Origin: Bathymodiolus azoricus thioautotrophic gill symbiont
Lineage (GTDB): Bacteria; Pseudomonadota; Gammaproteobacteria; PS1; Pseudothioglobaceae
NCBI RefSeq assembly: GCF_001298715.1
Contig: NZ_CDSC02000123.1
Location: 1-6,266, forward strand
Direction of reading: 5' to 3'
DNA: 6,266 bases
In this document: in pieces, positions 1 to 6,266 of the stretch
Position numbering within the stretch: the stretch's first letter is position 1
Layout: every line of letters starts with the position of its first letter
Program-made: the position numbers and the translations under genes
Notes under the pieces: generated by a model
Told to the model about the DNA's origin: nothing
Databases searched by the model: none
Seen by the model: the letters and a program-made list of their open reading frames with translations, nothing else

Positions 1-2
1 TA

Positions 3-293
3 TATAAAGGCATAGAGGGCTATAAACAGCTAATGGTCAATCATTCTGCTGGACAGTATGTTGACGGGACTGCGCATACTAATGGCATTGAGAGTGTTTG
101 GGCGTTATTAAAACGAGGTTACAATGGTGTGTTTCATCATTTTTCAGATAAACATATCGGGCGTTATGTTGATGAGTTTGTTTTTAGGTTGAATGATGGT
201 AATGTCAAACGATTGACGCTGGATAGAATTGATTCAATTGTGTTTGGATTTAGTGGTAATAGACTGTCTTATAAGATGTTGGTATTAATATAA
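3..293 (+). CDS. IS1595-family (ISXO2-like) transposase, C-terminal part, cut by window edge
   Basis: This is the C-terminal end of a DDE-type transposase that would cut and join the ends of its own insertion sequence. The frame is already open at the left edge, so the gene begins outside the window; the first ATG, at 33, is internal. About 96 residues are visible. VNHSAGQYVDG, HTNGIESVWALLKRG, the HRYVDEF-like stretch GRYVDEFVFRLN and a C-terminal GNRLSYKMLV are the hallmarks of the ISXO2-like transposase domain. The HTNGIE segment corresponds to the last part of the catalytic core; the earlier acidic residues lie outside the window. The visible part has no frameshift or internal stop and reaches a natural-looking C-terminus at TAA 291-293, so the right end of the element looks intact. 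Whether the whole transposase is intact cannot be seen. It converges on pilD. Confidence 0.88.
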   Translation, partial: YKGIEGYKQLMVNHSAGQYVDGTAHTNGIESVWALLKRGYNGVFHHFSDKHIGRYVDEFVFRLNDGNVKRLTLDRIDSIVFGFSGNRLSYKMLVLI

Positions 294-320
294 GTTAGTC
301 CCTTATTTTAAGTCTTGACT
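294..320. mobile_element. Probable right end of the IS1595-type element
   Basis: The right terminal inverted repeat of an IS of this type normally lies within a few tens of bases after the transposase stop. Here the candidate stretch begins with GTTAGTCCC right after the stop and runs through AAGTCTTGACT; 311-320 is itself a small palindrome (AGTC, TT, GACT). The left end of the element is outside the window, so neither the repeat nor a target-site duplication can be confirmed. The boundary given is a guess. Confidence 0.3.
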
Positions 321-346
321 CATGATGTAGCGCTATTATTTGCTTA

Positions 347-372
347 ACTGTCAATGATTTCATTACAACAGT
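347..372. other. Hairpin (imperfect palindrome) spanning the pilD stop codon
   Basis: The arms ACTGT (347-351) and ACAGT (368-372) enclose a second perfect pair, AATGA (353-357) and TCATT (360-364), around a two-base centre. Together they give two 5-bp stems separated by a small asymmetric internal loop. The pilD stop codon (363-365) sits in the inner stem. On the minus strand the bases after the hairpin are TAAGCAAATAATAG, with no T-run, so this is not a classic intrinsic terminator. It may stabilise the 3' end of the pilD transcript or may be chance in AT-rich DNA. Confidence 0.3.
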
Positions 373-1112
373 GATGATAAAGTAAACAACTTTACAAACA
401 AAAAACCAATAATTAAAAATGGACCAAATGCAAACGCCTGATCTTTTTTGGTTCTACTTACTACAAAGAATATTAAACCTAACACTGAAGCACCCAATAG
501 TAGCTGCGGTATTGCCTGCCATCCTATCCAAGCACCTAGTGCTGCGAGTAATTTAAAATCACCGTAGCCTATAGCTTCTTTTTTTCTCATTATCTTAAAG
601 AACCAATACAGACTCCATAACAACAAATACCCAACCATTGCCCCAATAACGCCATTTTGTAAGTCACCAAACTGCATTTGATAAATAAACCCAATCCACA
701 TTAGTGAGAGTGTTAAAACATCTGGCAATAGTTGCTCTTTTAAATCAATGACAAATAGTGGAATCAAGAGCCATGCTAGTAACAAATAAAATCCTGACTC
801 TGTCGTTATCCCAAACATAAACACGATTAATGCGCTGATTAAAGCTGTCATTGCTTCAATGATCAGGTACTGCCAACTAATAGTAGTGCCACAGTGCTTA
901 CATTTGCCTTTTTGAGCTAGATAGCTAAAAATTGGCACTAGCTCTAGTGCGCTTAATTTTTGTTTGCAAACGGGACAAAATGAGCGCTTAGGATTGATTA
1001 AATCAATTGTAGCGTCTGTACAAATACTAAGTGGTAATCGGTAAATAACGACATTAAGGAAACTGCCGGTAAACAGACCTAGTATTGTTGCTATGATAAT
1101 TTCTACAATCAT
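363..1112 (-). CDS. pilD: Prepilin peptidase / N-methyltransferase PilD (A24 family)
   Basis: This is an inner-membrane aspartic protease that cleaves the leader peptide of type IV pilins and type II secretion pseudopilins, and in this family usually N-methylates the new N-terminus. The N-terminus has GSFLNVVIYRLP (residues 16-27). Next comes a cytoplasmic zinc-binding region with CPVC (46-49) and CKHC (71-74) around LVPIFSYL. The peptidase part has ID...LLPD with the likely catalytic Asp123, and GYGD (182-185) with the likely catalytic Asp185. FGPFL (229-233) lies near the C-terminus. The protein is otherwise a series of hydrophobic helices. At 249 residues it is shorter than typical PilD (about 280-290), but every key motif is present. 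The start is ATG at 1112, with an in-frame TGA directly before it, so no upstream extension is possible; no good ribosome binding site precedes it. The usual neighbours pilB, pilC and coaE are absent from the window; guaB lies 169 bases upstream on the same strand. Confidence 0.95.
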   Translation of the reverse strand: MIVEIIIATILGLFTGSFLNVVIYRLPLSICTDATIDLINPKRSFCPVCKQKLSALELVPIFSYLAQKGKCKHCGTTISWQYLIIEAMTALISALIVFMFGITTESGFYLLLAWLLIPLFVIDLKEQLLPDVLTLSLMWIGFIYQMQFGDLQNGVIGAMVGYLLLWSLYWFFKIMRKKEAIGYGDFKLLAALGAWIGWQAIPQLLLGASVLGLIFFVVSRTKKDQAFAFGPFLIIGFLFVKLFTLSSLL

Positions 1113-1165
1113 TCAATTATCATCAATTCTAATTCTGTTTTAGTGGTCATATAAGTTCTTCTCAT
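1109..1165 (-). CDS. Possible short leader ORF translationally coupled to pilD
   Basis: An ORF in another frame ends in TGA at 1109-1111 and overlaps the pilD ATG as ATGA. From ATG at 1165 it would encode 18 residues. From an internal ATG at 1150 it would encode 13 (MTTKTELELMIIE), and that start has GAGAAG seven bases upstream (1158-1163). The same frame is open back to a TAA at 1238-1240, 42 sense codons in all, without an earlier ATG. pilD itself has no clear ribosome binding site, so re-initiation after this ORF would explain how it is translated. The peptide matches no family I recognise. It could be a leader peptide, the tail of a decayed gene, or chance. Confidence 0.3.
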   Translation of the reverse strand: MRRTYMTTKTELELMIIE

Positions 1166-1281
1166 TATGTTTAATTCTTTTTTAATAAAACTCAATAAAT
1201 TAAGGTTAAGTCCTTTATCAGCAAGCTCTTTTTTCTTTTAAAGCTTTGTATGTTTAATGTAATAGAATAAAAAAAATGAAG
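1113..1281. other. Gap between pilD and guaB
   Basis: This is very AT-rich sequence downstream of guaB and upstream of pilD on the minus strand. A run of eight A on the plus strand (1269-1276; T on the guaB transcript) lies just after the guaB stop, but no convincing GC-rich hairpin precedes it. A weak inverted repeat pairs AAGCT near 1213 with AGCTT near 1242 (5 bp, long loop). I saw no promoter with good -35 and -10 boxes for pilD. The right-hand part of the gap holds the open frame described as a possible leader ORF. Confidence 0.5.
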
Positions 1282-2742
1282 TTATTGATGGTAGTTAGGT
1301 GCTTCTTTAGTAATAGAGACATCATGCACATGTGATTCAACCATACCGGCTGAGGTTACTTGTACAAAAGTTGCATCGGTGCGCATTTTATCCAGTGTTG
1401 CGCAACCTGTGTAACCCATTGATGAACGTACACCTCCTATCATTTGATGAACGATAGGGCGGATAGAACCTTTGAATGGTACGCGACCTTCGACACCTTC
1501 TGGTACTAATTTATCTGCTTTGGAGTCTGCTTGAAAGTATCTATCAGATGAGCCGTGCGCTTGATTCATCGCACCGATTGAGCCCATACCACGATAAGAT
1601 TTATAAGAGCGACCTTGATAGAGTTCTACCTCACCAGGGGATTCTTCTGTACCAGCTAACATTGAGCCAAGCATAACACAGTAAGCGCCTGCAGCAAAGG
1701 CCTTAGCAATATCACCTGAATAACGAATGCCACCATCAGCAATCAAGGGAATACTTGTGCCTTGTAAGGCTTCTGCCACATCAGAGATAGCAGTAATTTG
1801 CGGTACACCCACACCTGCAACAATACGCGTGGTACAAATGCTACCAGGGCCAATACCGACTTTTACGCAGTCCGCACCCGCTTTGACTAAATCTAGTGCT
1901 GCGCTACCAGTGGCAATATTGCCAGCAATGATGTTAAGGTTTGGATGTTTGGCTTTGGTTTTCTTAACACGATCAAGCACACCTTGAGAATGTCCGTGTG
2001 CGGTGTCAATGACAATAATATCAACACCAGCTGCAACTAAGGCATCAATGCGCTCACTCGTACCGCTACCCACACCAACTGCAGCGCCAACACGCAATTG
2101 TTCTTTCTCATCTTTACAGGCATTAGGGAAGTCATTTGATTTCTGAATATCACGAACGGTAATCATACCTTGTAGATTAAAATCATCACCCGTGATAATG
2201 ACGCGTTCAATGCGGTGTTTGTGCAATAGTGCGCGTACTTCACTCATGTCTGTGCCTTCTTTGACAGTGGTAAGTTTGTTTTGCGGTGTCATTACATTTT
2301 CAACCAAATCATTGAGATTGGTTTCAAAGCGAACATCGCGACCTGTCACCATGCCGATAATGGTATTGCCATCTACCACAGGTAATGCTGAAATCTTATA
2401 TTGTCGTTGCTTATCAAACACATCTTTAATACTTGCCTTGGCACCAATCGTGATAGGGTCTCTGATAATGCCAGACTCAAAGCGCTTAACCTTATGTACT
2501 TCTGCTGCTTGTTTTTCAACAGACATATTTTTGTGAATAATACCAATACCACCTTCTTGTGCCATAGCAATAGCTAAATTGCCTTCAGTCACTGTGTCCA
2601 TTGCTGCTGATAAAATAGGCATATTGAGCGTAATGTTTTTGGTTAGTTGTGTTTTGAGGCTAACCTCCTTTGGCATTATTTTTGAATGCGCAGGGACAAG
2701 CAATACATCATCAAAAGTGAGTGCGGTTTTTAGTAAATTCAT
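1282..2742 (-). CDS. guaB: Inosine-5'-monophosphate dehydrogenase
   Basis: This cytoplasmic enzyme oxidises IMP to XMP with NAD+, the first committed step of GMP synthesis. The 486-residue product is close to the roughly 488 of the E. coli enzyme. The N-terminus has the family opening [13 protein letters not shown] (8-20). Two CBS domains are inserted at about 92-205. The catalytic barrel resumes with IDTAHGHS (245-252), the active-site loop [11 protein letters not shown] with nucleophile Cys303, and ADGGIR (335-340). The mobile flap carries the Arg401-Tyr402 pair and [11 protein letters not shown] (415-425); [11 protein letters not shown] (434-444) and a His/Asp-rich C-terminus follow. The frame stays open to an ATG at 2841, but that would add 33 unrelated residues and overlap the upstream gene. 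The ATG at 2742 fits the family N-terminus and has AGGAG eight bases before it. The start lies one base after the SH3 gene's stop, so the two are probably coupled. guaA is not adjacent in this window. Confidence 0.97.
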   Translation of the reverse strand: MNLLKTALTFDDVLLVPAHSKIMPKEVSLKTQLTKNITLNMPILSAAMDTVTEGNLAIAMAQEGGIGIIHKNMSVEKQAAEVHKVKRFESGIIRDPITIGAKASIKDVFDKQRQYKISALPVVDGNTIIGMVTGRDVRFETNLNDLVENVMTPQNKLTTVKEGTDMSEVRALLHKHRIERVIITGDDFNLQGMITVRDIQKSNDFPNACKDEKEQLRVGAAVGVGSGTSERIDALVAAGVDIIVIDTAHGHSQGVLDRVKKTKAKHPNLNIIAGNIATGSAALDLVKAGADCVKVGIGPGSICTTRIVAGVGVPQITAISDVAEALQGTSIPLIADGGIRYSGDIAKAFAAGAYCVMLGSMLAGTEESPGEVELYQGRSYKSYRGMGSIGAMNQAHGSSDRYFQADSKADKLVPEGVEGRVPFKGSIRPIVHQMIGGVRSSMGYTGCATLDKMRTDATFVQVTSAGMVESHVHDVSITKEAPNYHQ

Positions 2743-2743
2743 C

Positions 2744-3394
2744 TTAAAATCTCCTGTTATTTGTACGTTTTTGAAAAACAAAGCCCACCATAAATCCAAA
2801 AAATAAAACCAGCGCACCAACGATAAACCAATTTCTGGCACTGGAATCTTGTCCGACGGTATTATTATTTTCTAATAGTTGTAATTCTGCTTGTAGTTGC
2901 AAAGTAGCAGTTCTAAGTTTTTTGTTTTCGTGTTCAAGTTTGAGCGAGTCTTGATAAGTTTGCTTAATGTATTCTTTTTCTGATTCTAATTTTCCAATTC
3001 GAATGGAAAGTTTGGTATTTTTTGCTTTTAAGTCAGCCGTAAGACCTTCAAGCATTGTATTTTTTTCATTTTGTTTAGCAAGGGACAGTTTGTTGTTGTT
3101 ATTATTACGCTGAAGTACTTCCAACTGAACTCTTGCAGGTGTATTGGAGGTTAAATAGCGTGAAATCATCCAGCCAGTGGTGTTTTCAAATCTAACTTTA
3201 GTCCAGCCATCTTCGGTGGCTAAAATTTTTAATTTAGTGCCAGAATCTAACATTTTAATAAGATTGCTAGGGTTGTTCTGAATTTTGTTTTCAGAACGCA
3301 TCGGAATAGGCACCATATCGGTGACATAGACATAGGAGGCAGCATTGATTATTGAATTTAGCAATAAAAATATTATAAATAAGCTGCGCTTCAT
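2744..3394 (-). CDS. Membrane-anchored SH3-domain protein (YgiM / TIGR04211-like)
   Basis: This 216-residue envelope protein has the layout of the SH3-and-anchor family that includes E. coli YgiM. An N-terminal signal peptide (about 1-19, ending INAAS) is followed by a bacterial SH3 domain (about 21-82, with [22 protein letters not shown] and SRYLT). A long charged helix likely to form a coiled coil (about 88-176) leads to one membrane helix (188-207) and a basic tail (KRTNNRRF). The expected topology is SH3 domain and coiled coil in the periplasm, anchored in the inner membrane, with the tail in the cytoplasm. The biochemical role of the family is not established; SH3 domains of this kind often bind cell wall or envelope partners. 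A run of five Asn (97-101) begins the coiled coil. The ATG overlaps the valS stop as ATGA and has no clear ribosome binding site, which suggests translation by coupling. The stop lies one base before guaB. Confidence 0.88.
   Translation of the reverse strand: MKRSLFIIFLLLNSIINAASYVYVTDMVPIPMRSENKIQNNPSNLIKMLDSGTKLKILATEDGWTKVRFENTTGWMISRYLTSNTPARVQLEVLQRNNNNNKLSLAKQNEKNTMLEGLTADLKAKNTKLSIRIGKLESEKEYIKQTYQDSLKLEHENKKLRTATLQLQAELQLLENNNTVGQDSSARNWFIVGALVLFFGFMVGFVFQKRTNNRRF
2750..2755 (-). promoter_or_regulatory. Ribosome binding site of guaB
   Basis: On the minus strand AGGAGA lies just upstream of ATG 2742, with eight bases between AGGAG and the start. It falls inside the last codons of the SH3 gene. 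It is the best Shine-Dalgarno sequence among the gene starts in the window, and it decides the guaB start against the upstream in-frame ATG at 2841. Confidence 0.85.
3092..3106 (-). repeat. Short AAT/AAC trinucleotide tract encoding five Asn
   Basis: On the coding strand the tract reads two AAT codons followed by three AAC codons, giving Asn97-Asn101 of the SH3 protein at the hinge between the SH3 domain and the coiled coil. It is short, and unit-length changes would keep the frame, so it may vary in length between strains but would not switch the gene off. Confidence 0.6.
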
Positions 3395-6138
3395 AATTTG
3401 TTCATTTTTTTCAATTGCGTGGATAAATCAGTAATAGTATTTTGAGTTGAAGCCAATCTTGTTCTTTCGGTGTTTACAATCTCCTTAGGTGCACTGCTGA
3501 CAAATTTTTCATTATTTAATTTACTTTCAAATTGTGCTTTTTGCTGATTTAATTTTTCAATTTCTTTATTTAAACGCACAATCTCTTGTTCTTTGTCAAT
3601 TAAGCCTGCCAAAGGAATAAGAATTTTCATCTCTCCCACCAATGCTGTTGCTGACTCAGGTGCCTCATCATTAGGTGAGAGTTTGTTAATAGTTTGCATT
3701 TTTGACAAAGACTTTAGAATATTGGTATTGTTATTAAGATAGGTTTGGTCTACTGCATTGAAGTCTTGTACAAAGCAATTTAACACTTTGTTCGGTGAAA
3801 TATTCATCTGTGCGCGAATCTGACGAATGCCTAGAACAAAAGTTTGCAGCCACTTAATTTCTGCCTCGGCTTTCTCTGAGATAAGTTGTGTATCAACTTC
3901 TGGATAGGGCTCACTCATCAAGCTACTTTTATCTTTGCTAAGAATAGTATTGCATTGCTCAAAGATTTCTTCAGTGATAAACGGAATAATAGGGTGAAGT
4001 AAGCTCACCATTTCATTTAAGACTTTAATGAGTGTTGCCTGTGTACCAGCCTTAGTAGTTTCATTCGCCAATAAAGACTTAGAGAATTCCAAATACCAGC
4101 CGCAATAATCATCCCATACAAATTCATAGAGTTCATGGCTCATTAAATCTAGCCTATAACTACCTAAATGCTTTTCAACTTTGGTTTTAGTGTCTTGTAA
4201 ACGCGATAGAATCCATTCATCAGCCGTTGATAATTTTGCATTGGTGTCAATGGTTTCTTCTTCAAGTTTCATCAATACAAAACGAGAAGCATTCCATAGT
4301 TTATTGCAGAAGTTGCGATAACCTTCAACACGCTTGAGATCAAATTTAATATCACGACCAAAAGAAGCCAGCGCTGCAAAAGTAAAGCGTAATGCATCCG
4401 TGCCAAAAGCATCAATACCATTTGGAAACTCTTTTTTGGTTTGTCTTGTGATTTTCTCTGCCATTTTTGGCTGCATTAGCCCTTGTGTTCTTTTTTCTAA
4501 TAAATCTTTGAGACTAATGCCATCAATCAAATCAATTGGGTCTAGAACATTGCCTTTGGATTTAGACATTTTTTGCCCTTGTCCATCTCTGATTAAGCCA
4601 GTGATATAAATGTCTTTAAACGGCACATCGCCTGTAAACTTAAGACCGAACATAATCATTCGTGCTACCCAAAAGAAAATAATATCAAAGCCTGTTACCA
4701 AAACATTGGTTGGGTAAAAACGCGCGAGTTCAGGCGTTTTTTCGGGCCAGCCCAAGGTTGAAAATGGCCATAACGCTGAAGAGAACCAAGTGTCAAGCAC
4801 ATCCTCGTCTTGCTTTAACTTTACACCTTCACCTGCTTGTTGTTGTGCCTTTTCCAAGGAATCAGCAACATAAATATTGCCCTTGCTATCGTACCAAGCA
4901 GGGATACGATGCCCCCACCAAATTTGTCTAGAGATACACCAGTCTTGTATGTTTTCCATCCAATTGTAATAAGTCTTGTCCCAATTCTCAGGCACAAAAC
5001 GAATATCACCATTTTTCACTGCATCAATCGCAGGCTGTGCCAATGGCGCAACTTTGACGAACCATTGGTCTGTCAAATATGGCTCAATCACCGCATTGGT
5101 TCTATCACCTCGTGGCACCATTAGTTTGTGTGGTTCTATTTTCTCAAGTAAGTTTTGTTCGTCCAAATCCTTAATTATTTGTTTGCGCGCTTCAAATCTA
5201 TCCATGTCAATATAGTCACTCTCAACCGTGTCATTGATTTTGGCATCATTGGTAAGGATATTGATAATCTCCAAATTGTGACGCTGACCCATTTCATAGT
5301 CGTTAAAATCATGTGCAGGAGTAATCTTAACACAACCTGTGCCAAACGCCATATCGACATAATCATCAGCAATGATGGGGATTTTTCTACCAGTTAGTGG
5401 CAAATCAATGGTTTGTCCAATAAGGTGTGTATAGCGCTCATCATCTGAATGCACAGCAACTGCACTATCACCTAGCATGGTTTCAGGGCGTGTGGTGGCA
5501 ACTACCACCACTTCATCAGAGTCGCTCACTGGATAACGCATATGCCAGAGTGAGCCTTGTTCTTCGGTGCTGATAACTTCAAGGTCAGAAACGGCAGTGT
5601 GCAAGACAGGATCCCAGTTAACCAAACGCTTTCCACGATAAATCAAGTCCTCGTTATACAGTTGAATGAAAACTTTATGTACCGCATCTGAGAGCCCTTC
5701 ATCCATTGTAAAACGCTCTCTTTCCCAATCAACTGAAGCACCTAAGCGACGCATTTGAGAAGTAATCGTACCACCAGATTGTTGCTTCCAATCCCAAATT
5801 TTGTGAGTAAATTTATCACGCCCTATATCGTGACGCGTCATGTCTTGCGCAGCGAGTTGGCGCTCAATCACCATTTGCGTAGCAATACCTGCGTGGTCAG
5901 TACCTGGTTGCCAAAGTGTCTGCTCACCTTTACCACGATGATACCGTGTTAACACATCCATAATGGTGTGCTGAAATGCATGCCCCATATGCAAACTGCC
6001 CGTCACATTGGGTGGCGGCAACATAATACAATAGGCGTTCTCGCTAGTAGAATTTGAATTGGAAGAAAATAGATTTTTGTCTTCCCAAAGTGAGCGGTAT
6101 TTGGCTTCAATTTGTTCGGGGTTGTAGGTTTTTTCCAT
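3391..6138 (-). CDS. valS: Valyl-tRNA synthetase
   Basis: This cytoplasmic class I enzyme charges tRNA-Val with valine and edits wrongly attached threonine. It has 915 residues (E. coli: 951). The catalytic site shows [13 protein letters not shown] (41-53), whose HMGH is the HIGH motif, [10 protein letters not shown] (79-88), and KMSKS (523-527). The inserted editing domain (about 190-345) has [10 protein letters not shown] (215-224) and PAHDFNDYE (274-282), which contains the conserved editing-site Asp. [15 protein letters not shown] (446-460) closes the active site. After KMSKS comes the insert typical of beta/gammaproteobacterial ValRS ([13 protein letters not shown] onward). The anticodon-binding helical domain (about 640-790) is followed by the C-terminal coiled-coil arm (about 848-912) that contacts tRNA. 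The start at 6138 fits the family N-terminus ([14 protein letters not shown]); its ribosome binding site is weak (GAG about ten bases upstream). It is first in the apparent valS-SH3-guaB operon. In many gammaproteobacteria pepA and holC precede valS; neither is recognisable in the 128 bases seen here. Confidence 0.98.
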   Translation of the reverse strand: MEKTYNPEQIEAKYRSLWEDKNLFSSNSNSTSENAYCIMLPPPNVTGSLHMGHAFQHTIMDVLTRYHRGKGEQTLWQPGTDHAGIATQMVIERQLAAQDMTRHDIGRDKFTHKIWDWKQQSGGTITSQMRRLGASVDWERERFTMDEGLSDAVHKVFIQLYNEDLIYRGKRLVNWDPVLHTAVSDLEVISTEEQGSLWHMRYPVSDSDEVVVVATTRPETMLGDSAVAVHSDDERYTHLIGQTIDLPLTGRKIPIIADDYVDMAFGTGCVKITPAHDFNDYEMGQRHNLEIINILTNDAKINDTVESDYIDMDRFEARKQIIKDLDEQNLLEKIEPHKLMVPRGDRTNAVIEPYLTDQWFVKVAPLAQPAIDAVKNGDIRFVPENWDKTYYNWMENIQDWCISRQIWWGHRIPAWYDSKGNIYVADSLEKAQQQAGEGVKLKQDEDVLDTWFSSALWPFSTLGWPEKTPELARFYPTNVLVTGFDIIFFWVARMIMFGLKFTGDVPFKDIYITGLIRDGQGQKMSKSKGNVLDPIDLIDGISLKDLLEKRTQGLMQPKMAEKITRQTKKEFPNGIDAFGTDALRFTFAALASFGRDIKFDLKRVEGYRNFCNKLWNASRFVLMKLEEETIDTNAKLSTADEWILSRLQDTKTKVEKHLGSYRLDLMSHELYEFVWDDYCGWYLEFSKSLLANETTKAGTQATLIKVLNEMVSLLHPIIPFITEEIFEQCNTILSKDKSSLMSEPYPEVDTQLISEKAEAEIKWLQTFVLGIRQIRAQMNISPNKVLNCFVQDFNAVDQTYLNNNTNILKSLSKMQTINKLSPNDEAPESATALVGEMKILIPLAGLIDKEQEIVRLNKEIEKLNQQKAQFESKLNNEKFVSSAPKEIVNTERTRLASTQNTITDLSTQLKKMNKL

Positions 6139-6266
6139 TAACTTAGTCTCAACTTTATAAAGATGGATAAAACTTTGTCATTATACTATGTTACGATGAA
6201 AACATCAGACAAAAAAACTGTGGTTTGTGTATTTAGTCGCCCCTTAAAAACCCATTCCAACCAAAC
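6139..6266. other. Right-edge region upstream of valS; coding status undecided
   Basis: Two opposite frames are open to the window edge. On the plus strand a frame open from 6142 has ATG at 6163 and 6196; the first would begin [12 protein letters not shown], 34 codons are visible, and it would be divergent from valS and overlap its promoter. On the minus strand a frame enters at the edge (VWLEWVFKGRLNTQTTVF...) and stops at TAG 6188-6186, 26 codons, directly before the TATAAT; it could be the tail of a gene upstream of valS. Neither peptide matches a family I recognise, and open runs of this length are expected by chance. Confidence 0.35.
6180..6208 (-). promoter_or_regulatory. Candidate promoter of the valS operon
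   Basis: The minus strand has a perfect TATAAT at 6185-6180, which would start transcription near 6173 and give a leader of about 35 bases before the valS ATG. The hexamer 17 bases further upstream (6208-6203) is CTGATG, a poor match to TTGACA, so the -35 element is weak. There is no TG extension of the -10 box. Only the -10 match supports this call. Confidence 0.5.

Noticed and set aside
1269..1276. T-run on the guaB transcript as an intrinsic terminator
   Set aside because: No stable hairpin directly precedes it; the only pairing seen (GAAG with CTTC) is four bases with a loop of about 20.
2192..2536. Plus-strand open frame of 114 codons opposite guaB
   Set aside because: It lies wholly antisense to a well-conserved part of guaB (CBS region) and has no recognisable domain; it is a shadow of the real gene.
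2743..2841. A 33-residue N-terminal extension of guaB from ATG 2841
   Set aside because: The extension overlaps the SH3 gene, has no resemblance to the IMPDH N-terminus, and the start at 2742 has a strong ribosome binding site.
4334..5397. Several plus-strand and alternative minus-strand open frames of 60-95 codons inside valS
   Set aside because: All lie within the intact valS coding sequence and encode low-complexity or unrecognisable peptides; they are explained by valS codon usage.
6233..6246. Similarity between TTAGTCGCCCCTTA near the right edge and TTAGTCCCTTA after the transposase (295-305), as if both were IS ends
   Set aside because: The match needs gaps, is in the same orientation and does not extend; it is likely chance.
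1..6266. Defence system, CRISPR array, toxin-antitoxin pair, tRNA or riboswitch
   Set aside because: Nearly all of the window is explained by housekeeping genes and an IS remnant; no repeat-spacer pattern, tRNA cloverleaf or structured leader was seen, and the valS leader is too short for one.

Overview
The window carries ordinary bacterial chromosome, AT-rich by eye. PilD-type prepilin peptidase, the YgiM-like SH3/anchor protein and a beta/gamma-type valyl-tRNA synthetase point to a gammaproteobacterium. The low G+C content and the transposase remnant would suit a sulfur-oxidising marine or symbiotic lineage such as the SUP05/Thioglobus group. That placement is inference from protein style only; no rRNA or other marker gene is present.

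Layout from left to right. Positions 3-293 (+) are the C-terminal end of an IS1595/ISXO2-type transposase that runs in from the left edge. A gap of about 70 bases holds the probable end of the IS and a hairpin over the pilD stop codon. Then pilD (363-1112, -) is followed by a 169-base gap with a possible leader ORF that overlaps the pilD start by 4 bases. After this come guaB (1282-2742, -), a membrane-anchored SH3 protein gene (2744-3394, -) and valS (3391-6138, -). The last 128 bases hold a promoter candidate for valS and undecided coding potential at the right edge.

Transcription of the main block runs right to left. valS and the SH3 gene share an ATGA stop/start overlap, and the SH3 gene and guaB are separated by one base, so these three almost certainly form one mRNA. 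It would couple tRNA-Val charging, an envelope protein of unknown role and the first committed step of GMP synthesis. pilD lies downstream on the same strand and may be read through or transcribed separately; I found no convincing terminator or promoter in the gap. The transposase converges on pilD.

I found no CRISPR array, tRNA, rRNA, riboswitch or evidence of a new multi-gene system. The points worth a second look are the SH3 protein's place between two housekeeping genes, the possible leader ORF before pilD, and the unresolved reading frames at the right edge.
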